DNA of 64,000 bases from Marinobacter pelagius (GTDB lineage Bacteria; Pseudomonadota; Gammaproteobacteria; Pseudomonadales; Oleiphilaceae): assembly GCF_003315345.1 (NCBI RefSeq), contig NZ_QNRO01000008.1, positions 62,001-126,000 of the forward strand, read 5' to 3'. Below the pieces are notes generated by a model. The model saw only the letters and a program-made list of their open reading frames with translations. It ran no database searches and was not told the DNA's origin. Made by a program: the position numbers and the translations under genes. Shown piece by piece: positions 42,316-53,700 of the stretch (its first letter is position 1; each line of letters begins with the position of its first letter).

Positions 42316-43584
42316 ATGACCAATACTTTCTGGATTGCCGCGACGGTACTGATCATTATCGCCCTGGCTTTTGTGCTTTTCCCGGTGCTGTTCCAACGTT
42401 CCAATGCCCGAGCCCGGGCGGATATCCGTAACCAGAACCTGATGGCGTACCGGACCCGGATGAAAGAGCTCGATGATGAGTTCGAAGCCGGTATTCTGGA
42501 TGAGGACAACTACCGACAGCTGAAAGAGGAGCTGGCGGGCTCCATGCTCGACGATGTTCCCGAATCAGAGCAGCCCCGCTCCGTGGTGCCCGGTCGCAAG
42601 AGTGCCATTGCGGTGGCCCTGGTCTCGGTTCTGGTATTGCCCGGTGCAGCCTATTACCTGTACCAGGAATGGGGCGCCATGGATCGGGTTGAACAATATA
42701 TTGCCATGCAACAGATGCAACAGACCGATGCCGGCCGTCAGGCACAGATGACGGATCTGGTGGCGCAGTTGCGGGACAGGCTCGAGGCCGCCCCCGATAA
42801 CCCCGATGGCTGGGCCATGCTGGGGCAGAGTTACATGCGCCTGGAACAATACCAGGAGGCCGCCTGGGCATTCCGTCAGCTCGCCAAGGTGGTGCAGGAT
42901 AACGATCAGGCAGAGTCGGTGGCGCTGGGTCTTTCCGCGCAGGCGCTGTTCTTCGACAGTCAGGGCGCGATGACAGAAGCTGTCACCGAGGCGATCCGCA
43001 AGGCCCGTGCCCTGAACCCGGACGAAGTCAACGCCCTGGGGCTGCTCGGCATCAATGCCTTCAGTCAACAGAATTACCGCGAGGCCATTGAATACTGGGA
43101 GCGGATCGTGACCGTGGCGCCGGACCACCCCCAGATCGCCTCGATCCGGGGCGGCATCAACGAAGCCTATAACCGTCTGGGTGAAACGCCGCCCGAGGTT
43201 CAGGCCCCCGCCGATGCGGGCGGTCCCGGTGTGACCGTCGAGGTGTCCCTGGCGGATGCTTTCCGGGACCAGGTGCCGGCGGACACGACCTTGTTCGTGT
43301 TTGCCCGTGAAGCCGGTAACTCGAGTGGACCGCCACTGGCCGTCGCGCGCCTGACCGCCGGCGATCTGCCGGTGACCCTGCGGCTGGACGATGGCAACTC
43401 CATGTCACCGCGGGCGAAAATTTCCAGTGCTGATGAGGTGCTGGTCACGGCCCGCCTGAGCCGCTCGGGCAGTGTTTCGGCCCAAGCCGGTGATTGGCAG
43501 GGCAGTGTCGATGAGCCCGTCGTCGTATCCGGCGAGGATGCTGATCCGGTCCGATTGGTCATCGACCAGCAACTGACTAACTGA
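42316..43584 (+). CDS. ccmI: CcmI, apocytochrome c chaperone with TPR
   Basis: A 422-aa protein with two N-terminal membrane helices (about 4-26 and 95-115), a leucine-rich cytoplasmic loop, a periplasmic TPR region (about 140-290) and a C-terminal beta domain. It presents apocytochrome c to CcmF/H. Last gene of the operon, 20 bases from the convergent batD. Confidence 0.9.
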   Translation: MTNTFWIAATVLIIIALAFVLFPVLFQRSNARARADIRNQNLMAYRTRMKELDDEFEAGILDEDNYRQLKEELAGSMLDDVPESEQPRSVVPGRKSAIAVALVSVLVLPGAAYYLYQEWGAMDRVEQYIAMQQMQQTDAGRQAQMTDLVAQLRDRLEAAPDNPDGWAMLGQSYMRLEQYQEAAWAFRQLAKVVQDNDQAESVALGLSAQALFFDSQGAMTEAVTEAIRKARALNPDEVNALGLLGINAFSQQNYREAIEYWERIVTVAPDHPQIASIRGGINEAYNRLGETPPEVQAPADAGGPGVTVEVSLADAFRDQVPADTTLFVFAREAGNSSGPPLAVARLTAGDLPVTLRLDDGNSMSPRAKISSADEVLVTARLSRSGSVSAQAGDWQGSVDEPVVVSGEDADPVRLVIDQQLTN

Positions 43585-43603
43585 TTCGGGCAGCCGGCGC
43601 TGG

Positions 43604-45343
43604 TCAGGGCGACAGATTATCCGGGTAAAGGGGGCGCAGGCCGTCCTCCCGGGTGGTCCGGGCTTTCCCGCGCCGAATCTTTTCCAGGGCCCTGACCAAA
43701 GCCTTCCGCTCTGCCAAACCGGATTCAGCCTTACCTTTCCCTGCAAACAGGTCCGCCTGCAGGCGTTCAAGTTCGGCGGCCAGGGTGTCATCTCCCAGAA
43801 ACTTCACAACATCCCCGGCGGTTTGGAACAACCGATCCGGGTGTCGGTGCTGCATCCACCGGATCAGGTAGTGGGGTGTTTCCGCAGATCCCTTCCTGGC
43901 GGCGATGATGAGTTCGTCAAATAGTGCCCGCTCATTGCTGTCGACCTCATGGGATGCGGGCGGTCTGTTCGATCCCTGGCCATTCTTTCGTGACCTCCAC
44001 CAGCCAGCGGCAGTGGCAGCCCAGGCGATGACCAGAGCCAGACTGACCCAGGCCCAGATCGAGACGGTTGCTTCCTGGGAAGTGCCAGGCTCCGGCCCGG
44101 TGGCCATGCCGGTGGTTCCGGAATCGTCCGCCGGTGGCTCGGGGGAGGGTGGCACGGCGGCAGCACCGGTATCGGTGACTGACAGGGTCCGGGCAGGAAT
44201 CACCGCGACCTGCTGGCTATCGGTGTCGGTGTCCCACCAGGCAATCCGGACTTCCGGCAAGGTCATCTCACCGGCTCGCACCGGAACCAGCGCGATGGTC
44301 TGTTCGAGGGTGGAGGTCAGTCCCTCGGGCGTCATCTGGGTACTTCTCTGCGGCTGGTCGGGGTAGGCACGGATTCCTGGAGGCGTGTCCTCGGGTAGTG
44401 GCGGCAGGGCCTCCGAAGGCAGATCACTGGCTTTCAGGGTAATCCGGCGGGTCAGGTTCTCACCCAGGTCTACTTCCAGGGTCGGCGGCAGGCCGCTCTC
44501 CGCCAGGGACAGGTCGCTGGCGGGAAGCCAGGTGTCGCCGGTAAATTCGTCCGGTACGGGCTTTACCGGGACGGCAAAGAACTCCTCGCTGTCCCTGAGG
44601 AATCGTAGCTTGCCTTCCTGGGTACGTGCCTGGCCCTCGAACCGGATGGGGGGCAGATCGAGCTCGCCGGTCCTCTGCGGAAACACCGCATAACGCCGTT
44701 CAACGACCCGGTAGCGAACGCCGTCCCGGTACCGGGTATACTCCTGCTGTTTGCCAAGGCTCTCGATGATGGCATGGGGATGTTCCGGCTCGGACAGCTC
44801 ACCCCGGATCAGGTTGCCGGAAAAGAACAGGCGAACGGTCAGGGTCAGTTGCTCCTGAACGTAGACCTCGGCCTTGTCCGCCGACAGCTCGACAAAGCTG
44901 TCCCGGACTTCGGGGCCCTGGTCCGGCCCGGAGCCCGAGATGACATCAATGGTTACCGGCTTCGAGGTGGCATCCCTGAAGGTGAGTTCCGGAATGGTGA
45001 GTTCGCCGGTCCGGGTGGGAGCCAGCTGGTAGGTCCAGGTGATTTCGCCGATCATCTGGCTGTTGACGGTACGGATGCTGTATTGCTGGTTGCGGGCGAG
45101 GATCTCGAAATCCGGCTCGACCTTTTCGATATCGGGCGCGGGCAGCTGGGACAGATCGAACTCGAACAGGTTGCTGAGGTTAATGTCCAGCTCCATGGTG
45201 CCCTTGACCGTGACAGTCAGAACCTCGCCTTCATAAAGCTGCTTGCGGTCCGGCTCCACGGACAGCTCACCGGCGCAGGCCGGGAAGGCCAGCGCCAGCA
45301 GCAGCCATAATCCGGTCATCGTTGCCAATATCCGTTTTACCAT
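43604..45343 (-). CDS. batD: BatD family protein (oxygen tolerance)
   Basis: A 579-aa protein with a signal peptide, several periplasmic Ig-like beta repeats of the BatD family (V-E-P-D-R-K-Q-L-Y-E-G-E-V-L-T-V at the start) and one membrane helix (about 445-465), then a cytoplasmic tail. Its start overlaps the end of batB by seven bases. Last gene of the MoxR/Bat operon. Confidence 0.9.
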   Translation of the reverse strand: MVKRILATMTGLWLLLALAFPACAGELSVEPDRKQLYEGEVLTVTVKGTMELDINLSNLFEFDLSQLPAPDIEKVEPDFEILARNQQYSIRTVNSQMIGEITWTYQLAPTRTGELTIPELTFRDATSKPVTIDVISGSGPDQGPEVRDSFVELSADKAEVYVQEQLTLTVRLFFSGNLIRGELSEPEHPHAIIESLGKQQEYTRYRDGVRYRVVERRYAVFPQRTGELDLPPIRFEGQARTQEGKLRFLRDSEEFFAVPVKPVPDEFTGDTWLPASDLSLAESGLPPTLEVDLGENLTRRITLKASDLPSEALPPLPEDTPPGIRAYPDQPQRSTQMTPEGLTSTLEQTIALVPVRAGEMTLPEVRIAWWDTDTDSQQVAVIPARTLSVTDTGAAAVPPSPEPPADDSGTTGMATGPEPGTSQEATVSIWAWVSLALVIAWAATAAGWWRSRKNGQGSNRPPASHEVDSNERALFDELIIAARKGSAETPHYLIRWMQHRHPDRLFQTAGDVVKFLGDDTLAAELERLQADLFAGKGKAESGLAERKALVRALEKIRRGKARTTREDGLRPLYPDNLSP

Positions 45344-47142
45344 GGTGTATCGCCTTCAGCGGGTGGTGTCTGACGTTCCTGGTATTGCTGCAGGAACTTC
45401 CGGCGTAGCAGGCCCCCTGGATTGTCGGGAATGCGCCTGAGCCATTGTTCCTGCCCCTGGGTCAGGGGTGTTTCCGAGATCTCGGCCGGGGCTTGTGCCT
45501 GTTGCCCGTTCTGTTGTTCTCCGGACTCTCCCTTTTGGCCCGTACCCGAATCCTGCTTCGGCTGCCCGGGGTCCGATTCCTGCTCGCCCTGACCGTTATT
45601 CTGGCGGCTGTCCGATTGGCCGGATGGGTCCTCTCCGGAAGGCGAAGGCTGTTGCCCCGCTTGTTGGTCATCGCTTTGCTGCGACGGGTTGTCCTGGCTG
45701 CCGCCCTCGGAATTCTGGTTCTGTTGTTGCTGGCTGTCGCCCTGGCCCTGCTGGTTCTGTTGCTGTTGCTGTTGCTGTTGCTGCTGTTCAATCAGCTGCT
45801 CCACCAGATCCCGGTTGTGGCGGGCGTCCTCCATCTCCGGTGCCTGCGCGAGAGCGTTCTCGTAGGCTTCGAGTGCCTGTTCGAGCTTGCCCGCCCGGGC
45901 CAGGGCATTGCCGCGGTTGTAATCCGCCGCCGGTCCGGGCAGGGATTCATACAGTTTGGCGGCCTGTTCATATTCACCGGAGCGGTAGAGAGCGGGGGCC
46001 CGCCAGGACGGGCTTTCGAGTTCACGGGCGGCCTGCTCGGGATCCTCGCGGATCAGCTCCGGCGCCCGCTGATCCTCCCGTTGCCAGAGGCTGTCCCAGC
46101 TTGCAGCCTGGGCCGGTTCAGGCATCAGGGGCAGGACCAGCAGGGTAAGCACCGCGAACCCGCCCCGGCGCCAGCCCAGCAGGAGAAGCGGGAGCGCGAG
46201 CCAGAGTAGCCAGTAACCGTCATCCTGCCAGCGATTCACGGTCTGGTCCGAATCGGCAGATTGCCAGTCTTCGCTGTCTTCCGGCGTCAGTTTCAGTGCC
46301 TCGATATCGGTGTCATCCAGGGTCAGCGGGTGAAAGGAGCCGCCGGTTTCTGCGGCCACACCGGAAAGTGCGCCGGGATCGGCCCGGGTAATCACGATCT
46401 CCCCGTTTTCGCGCATGAAGCCCCGTTTGGCCAGGGGAATAGGGCCGCCACCCTCGGTACCGACCATCAGGGTGCTCAGGGTGTAAGGCGTGCCTGCCAG
46501 GGCGTGGGTGATTCCGGGCAGGTACCCCTCCCGGACATCATCGGTGATCAGCAGGATCCTGCCTTTGCCTGGCGCTCCCTGTTGCAGAAGTTCCGTTGCC
46601 CGGGTGACTGCCAGATCGGCGCGGTTACCCTGGGCCGGCATGATGGTGGGGTGGAGTACGTCGAGCATGGCTTCAATGGTACGGGTGTCATCGGTCAGTG
46701 GTGTGACCACGTGGGCATCGGCAGCATAGACCACCAGACCGTTGAGACTGCCTTCCCGGGCCCCGAGGATATCCCGGATCTTGCGTTTGGCCCGGGTCAG
46801 GCGATCGGGTTCCACATCGGTGGCGAGCATGGACAGCGACAGGTCCAGCACCATGACCAGGCTGTCTCCCGGTTGTTTCAGGGGCGTGGGTGCTTCCCGC
46901 CAGGCCGGGCCGGCCAGGGCAACCGCCAGTATCACCAGCGCCAGGGAGACCGGAACAAGGGGAGAGCCACCCCTGCCTTTCTGCTGTCCCCCGGAACGGA
47001 TCAAAGGCGAAAGTAGTGGGGCGGGAATCAGCCGTGACCAGCCGCTGTCGCCGTGGCCTGCGTTGCGGAGTATCACCACAAGCATCGGCACTGAGAAAAG
47101 CAGCAGCAACCAGAGCGGGCGAAGGAAATGGAAATCAGCCAT
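45337..47142 (-). CDS. batB: BatB/BatC-type VWA-TPR protein with Gln-rich tail
   Basis: A 601-aa protein starting at ATG 47142 (AGGAG upstream). It has two N-terminal helices, a VWA domain with MIDAS D100-x-S-x-S, a helix (about 305-325), a TPR region (about 375-450) and a low-complexity tail rich in Gln, Asn, Ser and Gly (about 455-560). The VWA and TPR parts are often separate genes (batB, batC); here they are one chain. It overlaps batA by eight bases. Confidence 0.9.
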   Translation of the reverse strand: MADFHFLRPLWLLLLFSVPMLVVILRNAGHGDSGWSRLIPAPLLSPLIRSGGQQKGRGGSPLVPVSLALVILAVALAGPAWREAPTPLKQPGDSLVMVLDLSLSMLATDVEPDRLTRAKRKIRDILGAREGSLNGLVVYAADAHVVTPLTDDTRTIEAMLDVLHPTIMPAQGNRADLAVTRATELLQQGAPGKGRILLITDDVREGYLPGITHALAGTPYTLSTLMVGTEGGGPIPLAKRGFMRENGEIVITRADPGALSGVAAETGGSFHPLTLDDTDIEALKLTPEDSEDWQSADSDQTVNRWQDDGYWLLWLALPLLLLGWRRGGFAVLTLLVLPLMPEPAQAASWDSLWQREDQRAPELIREDPEQAARELESPSWRAPALYRSGEYEQAAKLYESLPGPAADYNRGNALARAGKLEQALEAYENALAQAPEMEDARHNRDLVEQLIEQQQQQQQQQQNQQGQGDSQQQQNQNSEGGSQDNPSQQSDDQQAGQQPSPSGEDPSGQSDSRQNNGQGEQESDPGQPKQDSGTGQKGESGEQQNGQQAQAPAEISETPLTQGQEQWLRRIPDNPGGLLRRKFLQQYQERQTPPAEGDTPW

Positions 47143-48160
47143 GCTCCGCTCCTTCCGCTGGTTCTGCGCGGGATTGGCGGCGTCGGGTGATGAAGCTTGC
47201 CAGGCCGACAATCAGCCACAGGCCGGTCGCAAGGCCCGTCGGCCAGACAAACAACTCGGCCACCGGACGGTAGAATTTGCCCTCCAGTTCGATGGCTTCG
47301 AGTTGGTTGATGCTTTCATAGATCATTTCCAGCTCGGGCAGGCTGCGGGCCCGGAAATACTGGCCTCCGGTGGCTTGCGCCATCCGGGTGAGCAGACCCT
47401 CGTCCAGGTCCCTCGACGGATTTACCCGTCGGGAGCCGAGCAGGCCACGCTGGACCATGGTGTCGGCGCCGATCCCGATGGTATACAGCCTGACGCCCGC
47501 GGCGGCGGCAATTTCCGTGGCCTTGTCCGGACTGATCTCCCCTGCGGTATTGGCACCGTCGGTGAGAAGCACGGCGACCCGCTGTTCCTGGGGGCGGTCC
47601 CGCAAGCGTTTTACCGCCAGGCCGATGGCATCACCGATAGCCGTGGCCCGGCCTGCCATGCCCAGCCCCGATTCCTGCATCAGGGTGCGCACGGTCTCCA
47701 GATCGAAGGTCAGTGGCGCCTGGACGTAAGGCTCGGTGCCAAACAGGATCAGGCCGAGACGGTCGCCCTTGCGCCGCGAGATGAAATCATTCAGCACGTG
47801 TTTGACCGCCTGCAGGCGGTTAATGCTCCGGCCCTGGATCACCATGTCCCGCTCGTCCATGGAGGGGGAAATATCGACCACAAGCATGAGGTCACGACCG
47901 GTAACGGGTAGCTGCACCTGCTCGCCCACATACTGGGGTCGCGCGAGCGCCAGGACCAGGAGAAGCCATAGCAGAGCGAGCATCAGCTTGCGCCACCAGG
48001 GGCTGCCGCTGCCCTGGCGACTGACACCGGGCAAACCGGACAGCCAATGTCCGGTGGGCAGGACCGGGGCGTCCACCTGCCTGCGGGCCGGTCGGCGCCA
48101 CTGGATCAACAGCGGGAGCAGGGCGATAACCAGCACCCAGGGATAGGCCAGGCTCAGCAT
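47135..48160 (-). CDS. batA: BatA family VWA membrane protein
   Basis: A 341-aa protein with N-terminal helices (about 3-20 and 58-73), a VWA domain with an intact MIDAS (D96-I-S-P-S-M, later TDGANTAG) and a C-terminal helix. It probably acts with the MoxR ATPase as a chaperone-like envelope complex. It overlaps DUF4381 by seven bases. Confidence 0.92.
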   Translation of the reverse strand: MLSLAYPWVLVIALLPLLIQWRRPARRQVDAPVLPTGHWLSGLPGVSRQGSGSPWWRKLMLALLWLLLVLALARPQYVGEQVQLPVTGRDLMLVVDISPSMDERDMVIQGRSINRLQAVKHVLNDFISRRKGDRLGLILFGTEPYVQAPLTFDLETVRTLMQESGLGMAGRATAIGDAIGLAVKRLRDRPQEQRVAVLLTDGANTAGEISPDKATEIAAAAGVRLYTIGIGADTMVQRGLLGSRRVNPSRDLDEGLLTRMAQATGGQYFRARSLPELEMIYESINQLEAIELEGKFYRPVAELFVWPTGLATGLWLIVGLASFITRRRQSRAEPAEGAEHG

Positions 48161-48624
48161 TTCTGCCCTCCCAGCCAGTGGCGGGCAAACCGGATGGCTT
48201 CACCGGGATCGGCCTGTACCCTCGGCTGCCAGGCGGCATGGACCATCGCCTCGAGCCGGTGTCGTTCAGGAGACTGCCCTTCTGGCGTCGTGTCGATCAG
48301 GAAATCCACCCAGGCGTTGCCGCTGAGGGCCTGAGGCTGACTCTCCGGGTGGCATTCCCTCGCTGCCTGCTTGAGCAGGGTGTTGAGAGAGGTGAACCAG
48401 GCAGGTGTTGGTTCCGATTTTCGCTCCAGGTCGGTCAGGGCTCGGATGGCCTGCCGGCGCCAGCGATTGCGTCGCCTGCGGCGAAGCAAGGCTATCACTA
48501 CCAGCGCAAGGACAACCAGAACCAGCGCGGCAAGCACCCACCAGCCCGGGGCCGGTGGCCAGAAACCGCCGGTGGCAGGAAGATGGATGTCGCGCAGTTG
48601 GCTCAGAGGATCCTGTGGGTTCAT
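48154..48624 (-). CDS. DUF4381 membrane protein of the Bat operon
   Basis: A 156-aa protein with one membrane helix (about 30-48) after a short N-terminus (L-R-D-I-H-L-P) and a helical cytoplasmic domain. Members always sit between DUF58 and batA in MoxR/Bat operons. The start overlaps the DUF58 stop (ATGA). Confidence 0.87.
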   Translation of the reverse strand: MNPQDPLSQLRDIHLPATGGFWPPAPGWWVLAALVLVVLALVVIALLRRRRRNRWRRQAIRALTDLERKSEPTPAWFTSLNTLLKQAARECHPESQPQALSGNAWVDFLIDTTPEGQSPERHRLEAMVHAAWQPRVQADPGEAIRFARHWLGGQKC

Positions 48625-49568
48625 CCGATCCGTCCCCTTGGCCCGAGCAGGGACTTCAGCACTGACGCTGGATCCTCTCCGGTCGAAACCATGGCGGAAG
48701 CCACACCGGCGGTGCGGAAACAGGACGCCAGCCGTGTTTGGTGAGCCGTAATGCGTTCCCGCCAGGCTTGTTGAAAACGGGGGTTGCCGGCATCGAACCA
48801 GATCGGACCGTCCGGACCGGCGACCGCAAACCGACCACTATCGGGCAACTGTTGCTCGAGCGGGTCCACAATCCGGATGGCGTTGACGACATTGTGGCGT
48901 GCCAGGGCGCCGAGCAGGGAGGCGGTATCCTCCGAGATTTGCAGGAAATCGCTCAGTACAAAGATGCGGCTGCCGGTATGAGCAACCCGACGGGCTTCGG
49001 CCAGGGCCTGATCGAGCCAGGGCCCGTTATCCATGCCGGAGGTGGGCAGCCCGCCGTTCCGGTCGGGTTTGTGCTGCTGTTCCGCCAGGGAGTCGAGCAA
49101 CCGCAGCACCGATTTCTTGCGGCGGGCCGGGCGAAGCACTTCCAGCTTCTCACCATTGAACACGATTCCGCCAACCTGGTCTCCGGCCCAGAGGGCCAGC
49201 CAGGACAGGATCGCTGCCACCTGGGCGCAACGGACCTGCTTGTAGGCGCCGGTACTGGCGAAGAACAGGCTGGGTCCCAGATCGCACAGCAGTAGCACGG
49301 GCCGCTCCCGTTCCTCCTCGTACAGTTTGGTGTGCGGGGATTGCCTTCGGGCAGTAACCCGCCAGTCGATGCTACGGATGTCATCGCCCGGCTGGTACTG
49401 GCGCACCTCGGCAAAGGCCATGCCGCGCCCCCGTTGCGGCGAGCGCTGAAGGCCCGCCTGCCGGGAGCGGACCGGTCGCGCGGAACGCAGTTTCAGGGCC
49501 CGGGCATCGGCCTGCAACCGGATCAGGTCGGGCAGGTTGATGTGTGTGGTGGCTTGACTGCTTACCAT
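48621..49568 (-). CDS. DUF58 (VWA-like) protein
   Basis: A 315-aa protein with the DUF58 signature: G-M-x-F-A-E-V-R-Q-Y-Q-P-G-D-D-I-R-x-I-D-W-R-V-T-A-R. No membrane helices are seen. It is a standard member of MoxR operons and probably a substrate-binding partner of the ATPase. Confidence 0.92.
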   Translation of the reverse strand: MVSSQATTHINLPDLIRLQADARALKLRSARPVRSRQAGLQRSPQRGRGMAFAEVRQYQPGDDIRSIDWRVTARRQSPHTKLYEEERERPVLLLCDLGPSLFFASTGAYKQVRCAQVAAILSWLALWAGDQVGGIVFNGEKLEVLRPARRKKSVLRLLDSLAEQQHKPDRNGGLPTSGMDNGPWLDQALAEARRVAHTGSRIFVLSDFLQISEDTASLLGALARHNVVNAIRIVDPLEQQLPDSGRFAVAGPDGPIWFDAGNPRFQQAWRERITAHQTRLASCFRTAGVASAMVSTGEDPASVLKSLLGPRGRIG

Positions 49569-49599
49569 GGTGTCTGGTCTTGCACAGGGATATGGAACC

Positions 49600-50562
49600 T
49601 CAGGCGGCGACCGGAACCCGGTCGATCAGCCGCGCGATGACCGCGTCTGGCGTCATGCCCTCGGCTTCGGCCTCGAAGGTCAGCAGGATCCGGTGCCGGA
49701 GCACGTCAAAGGCCATGGCCCGGACGTCATCCGGAGTGACATAGTCACGGCCATCCAGCCAGGCATTGGCGCGGGCACACCGGTCCAGGGCAATGGTACC
49801 CCGGGGGCTGGCGCCGAAAGCGGTCCAGCGGGCCAGTTCCGGATCCAGGCTGGCGGCATCCCGGGTTGCCAGCACCAGGGCCAGCAGGTATTGCTCAACC
49901 GGTTCGGCCATGTAGATATCTGCCGCCTCGGCCCTGGCCGCGAAGACCTGCTCGGCACTGATCCGGGTTTCCGTCTTTGGCAGTCCCTGGCGGTAATCGT
50001 TCCTCGCCAGGTGCAGGATGGCCTTTTCGGCTTCGGCGGAGGGGTAGTCAATCACCACATGCATCAGGAAACGGTCCAGCTGGGCTTCAGGCAGCGGGTA
50101 GGTGCCCTCCTGCTCGATAGGGTTCTGGGTGGCCATCACCAGGAACAGCTTGTCCAGCGGGAAAGTCTTCAGGCCGACGCTGACCTGCCGCTCACCCATG
50201 GCTTCGAGCAGGGCGGACTGCACCTTGGCAGGGGCACGGTTGATTTCGTCGGCCAGCACGAGGTTGTGGAAGATCGGTCCTTTCTGGAATTCGAACTGCC
50301 CGGTCTCGGCGCGGTAGATCTCACTGCCGGTGACGTCCGACGGCAACAGGTCCGGGGTGAACTGGATGCGGTGGAAGTCCCCCTCGAGGTGATCCGCCAG
50401 GGCCTTGATGGCGGTGGTCTTGGCCAGCCCGGGCGCCCCTTCCACCAGCAGATGGCCATCCGCCAGCAGGGCAATGAGCAGCCGGTCCACCAGTTTTTCC
50501 TGGCCAATGATCCTTTTGGCTAACTGTGACCTTAACTCCCCGAACGTATGCTGTAGTGACAT
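49600..50562 (-). CDS. moxR: MoxR family AAA+ ATPase
   Basis: A 320-aa AAA+ protein starting at ATG 50562 (MSLQHTFGEL); the frame is open further upstream but the family starts here. Walker A GAPGLAKT (42-49), Walker B LVLADEINRAP, sensor MATQNPIEQEGTYPLPEAQLDRF in part, and sensor 2 SPRG are intact. First gene of the moxR-DUF58-DUF4381-batA-batB-batD operon. Confidence 0.94.
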   Translation of the reverse strand: MSLQHTFGELRSQLAKRIIGQEKLVDRLLIALLADGHLLVEGAPGLAKTTAIKALADHLEGDFHRIQFTPDLLPSDVTGSEIYRAETGQFEFQKGPIFHNLVLADEINRAPAKVQSALLEAMGERQVSVGLKTFPLDKLFLVMATQNPIEQEGTYPLPEAQLDRFLMHVVIDYPSAEAEKAILHLARNDYRQGLPKTETRISAEQVFAARAEAADIYMAEPVEQYLLALVLATRDAASLDPELARWTAFGASPRGTIALDRCARANAWLDGRDYVTPDDVRAMAFDVLRHRILLTFEAEAEGMTPDAVIARLIDRVPVAA

Positions 50563-50722
50563 TGGATGTAACTGCTCCCTTATCCATGTCCCGTCAAGGA
50601 ACTGTATTGTTCGTAAGTAGTTGCCGCAGTTTTCGCATCTGGACGGCAAAAATCAAGGGTTTGACTATGCTTATGTGACGATACGTCGATTACGTTTATT
50701 TCACACTGACCAGAGGTAAATC

Positions 50723-53700
50723 ATGAACGCGCTGACTGTGGCCAGCAAGGAACAGTTTTTTGAGCAACTCGCTGATGCGTTTTCCCAGAAGATTGCGAAG
50801 ACAGAGGCGAAAAAAATCAGTGAATTTGCGAAGCAGCATTACGCGCACATTCCTCTTGAAGAGTTAGTGAGTCGACGATTCTCGGATACCTACGGTGCCA
50901 TCCTGGCCGCCTGGCAGTTCCTGCAGAAGCGGAGTGCCGACGAGACCCCGGTGGCGGTATTCAACCCGGATCTTGAAAGTGATGGCTGGCAGTCCACCCA
51001 CACGGTCATTTTCATCCTGCATCCGAACATTCCGTTCCTGATCGATTCCCTGCGGATCGCCATCAACCAGCGGGAAATCGGTACCCATTCCATCCAGCAC
51101 TCGATCCTGCAGGTGGACCGTGACAAGGACGGCAAGCTCAAGAAGCTGCATTCCACCAAGAAGAGTGGCTCCGGAGCCGAGTACGAAGCCTTTATCGTTC
51201 TGGAGATTGACCGGCACAGCAATCCGGCAGACCTGAAAGAGATTGAGGAAGCTCTGCAGACCGTACTGCACGAGGTACGGATCGCGGTCTCGGACTTCAA
51301 TGTGGTGACTGACAAAGTCAACCGGATTATCGGCGAGCTGGACGACACCACCGCCGGTATCAGCGACGAAGAAAAGGAAGAGGCGAGGGCCTTTCTGAAC
51401 TGGCTGGTTCAGGACCACTTCACCTTTCTCGGTTATGACGAATACGATTACGTGAAGGACAAGAGCGGTACTGTCGTTCGCCGGGTCGCCAACTCTGAGC
51501 TGGGTATCCTGCGGGTCAACAACGAGCGCCCGGACCGGGTTCGCCTGAACGAGCTGCCCCAGCGCACCCGTCACGAGATGACCCGCACCGACGACATCTT
51601 CATCTTCGCCAAGTCCGCCCAGCGCTCGCGGGTGCATCGCCCGGCCTACCCGGACTACATCGCGGTCAAGAAATTCAACGACAAAGGCGATGTGGTCGGT
51701 GAGCGTCGTTTTCTGGGGCTGTACACCGCCCGGGTCTATAACGAGCGGCCCGACGAGATTCCGTTGCTGCGCCGGAAGTTCCAGAGCGTGATGAAACGTT
51801 CCGGCTTCCTGCGGGACGATTACGCCGGCAAGGAGCTGGAGCAGATCCTGACCCTCTATCCACGGGATGAGCTGTTCCAGATCGAGACCGATGAGCTGCT
51901 CCGGGTGGCGAAGAACATCCTGTATATCCAGGAGCGCCGGCGCATCGAGCTGTTCATGCGCGAGGATGTCTATGGCCAGTTTGTCACCTGCCTGGCCTTC
52001 TTTCCGAGGGACATCTACAACACCGAGCTGCGCCTGAAGGTGGAGCAGGTGCTGTTCGAGACCCTGGAAGCCGAGGATATCGAGTTCGTTACCCACTTCT
52101 CCGAGTCGGTCCTGGCCCGGGTGCAGTTCACCATCCGGGTGCCCCAGGTGGAAAACCGCCAGTTGCCGATCGCGGAGATCCGGGAGAAGGTTATTGATCT
52201 GGCCCAGTCCTGGCGCGACGGCCTTTACGAGGCGCTCAGCGAAGCCTATGGCGAGGAGCGCGGCAACGAGTTCTACCGGCTCTGGGCCGGTGGCTTCCCG
52301 GCCAGTTACACCGATATGTTCTCGCCGCGCCGGGCCGCCATCGATCTGGACCACATCGCTGCCGCAGCCGATAGCGATGACCTGGCCATGAGCTTCTATC
52401 GGGCCCTGGAGGAGGATGAGAGCACCCTCCATTTCAAGCTGTTCTATCCCGATGAACCGCTGCCGCTGTCGGACGTGATGCCGATTTTCGATAACCTGGG
52501 TTTCCGGGTGATTGGTGAACACCCGTTCGAGGTGCTCGACCGCCACGGTAAATCGGTCTGGATCCACGATTTCACCCTGCAGGCCCACACCGGAGAAGTG
52601 GTGGACATCCACCGTATCCGTCCGATTTTCGAGGAACTGTTCCGTCGGGTCTGGCACGGTGAGGCGGAAAACGACGCCTTCAACCGACTGCTGCTGTCGT
52701 CCTACATGAGTTGGCGCGAGATTGCCCTGCTGCGGACCTATGCCCGTTACATGCGCCAGATCCGGTTCTCCAACAGCCAGACCTTCATCTCCAATACCCT
52801 GGTCAACCATGTCCACCTGACCCGGACCTTGCTGGATCTTTTTGACATCCGCTTCAATCCGGAGCGCTATCAAAGCAGGGGCAAGAGCGAAGCGGCCCAG
52901 CAGAAACTGGAGATTGAGTTCAGCGCCGGACTGGACGAGGTCGACAACCTCAGTGAAGACCGGGTGCTGCGTCTGTATCTGGAGCTGATGCAGGCTACCC
53001 TGCGTACCAATTACTTCCAGCTGGATGCCGACGGCAAGCCGAAATCCTACATCAGTGTGAAGTTTGACCCCTCCCGAATTCCGGACATGCCGCTGCCGCT
53101 GCCCATGTTCGAGATCTTCGTCTATTCGCCTCGGGTCGAGGGTGTCCACCTTCGGGGTGGCAAGGTCGCCCGTGGCGGCCTGCGTTGGTCTGACCGTTTC
53201 GAGGATTACCGCACCGAGATCCTTGGCCTGGTCAAGGCCCAGCAGGTGAAGAACGCGGTGATCGTGCCCGTGGGTGCCAAGGGTGGTTTCGTGGCCAAAC
53301 GACTGCCGGATCCTTCGGATCGGGAAGCCTTCCAGGCCGAGGGTATCGCGGCCTACAAGACCTTCATCCGGGGCCTGCTGGATATCACCGATAACCTGGT
53401 GGATGCCGGGATCAAGCCGCCGGAGCGGGTGATCCGGCACGATGAGGACGATCACTATCTGGTTGTGGCCGCCGACAAGGGCACCGCCACCTTCTCCGAT
53501 ATTGCCAATGGATTGGCGGCGGAATATGGCTTCTGGATGGGCGACGCCTTCGCCTCCGGGGGCAGTAACGGCTATGACCACAAGAAGATGGGCATTACTG
53601 CCCGGGGTGCCTGGGTGTCGGTGGAACGCCATTTCCGGGAGATGGGCATCAACCCGGCACTGGACGAATTCACCGCGATCGGCATCGGCGATATGGGCGG

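Noticed and set aside
45700..45800. Frameshift or repeat expansion in batB
   Set aside because: The Gln-rich run stays in frame between good TPR and C-terminal sequence; such tails are normal in this family.
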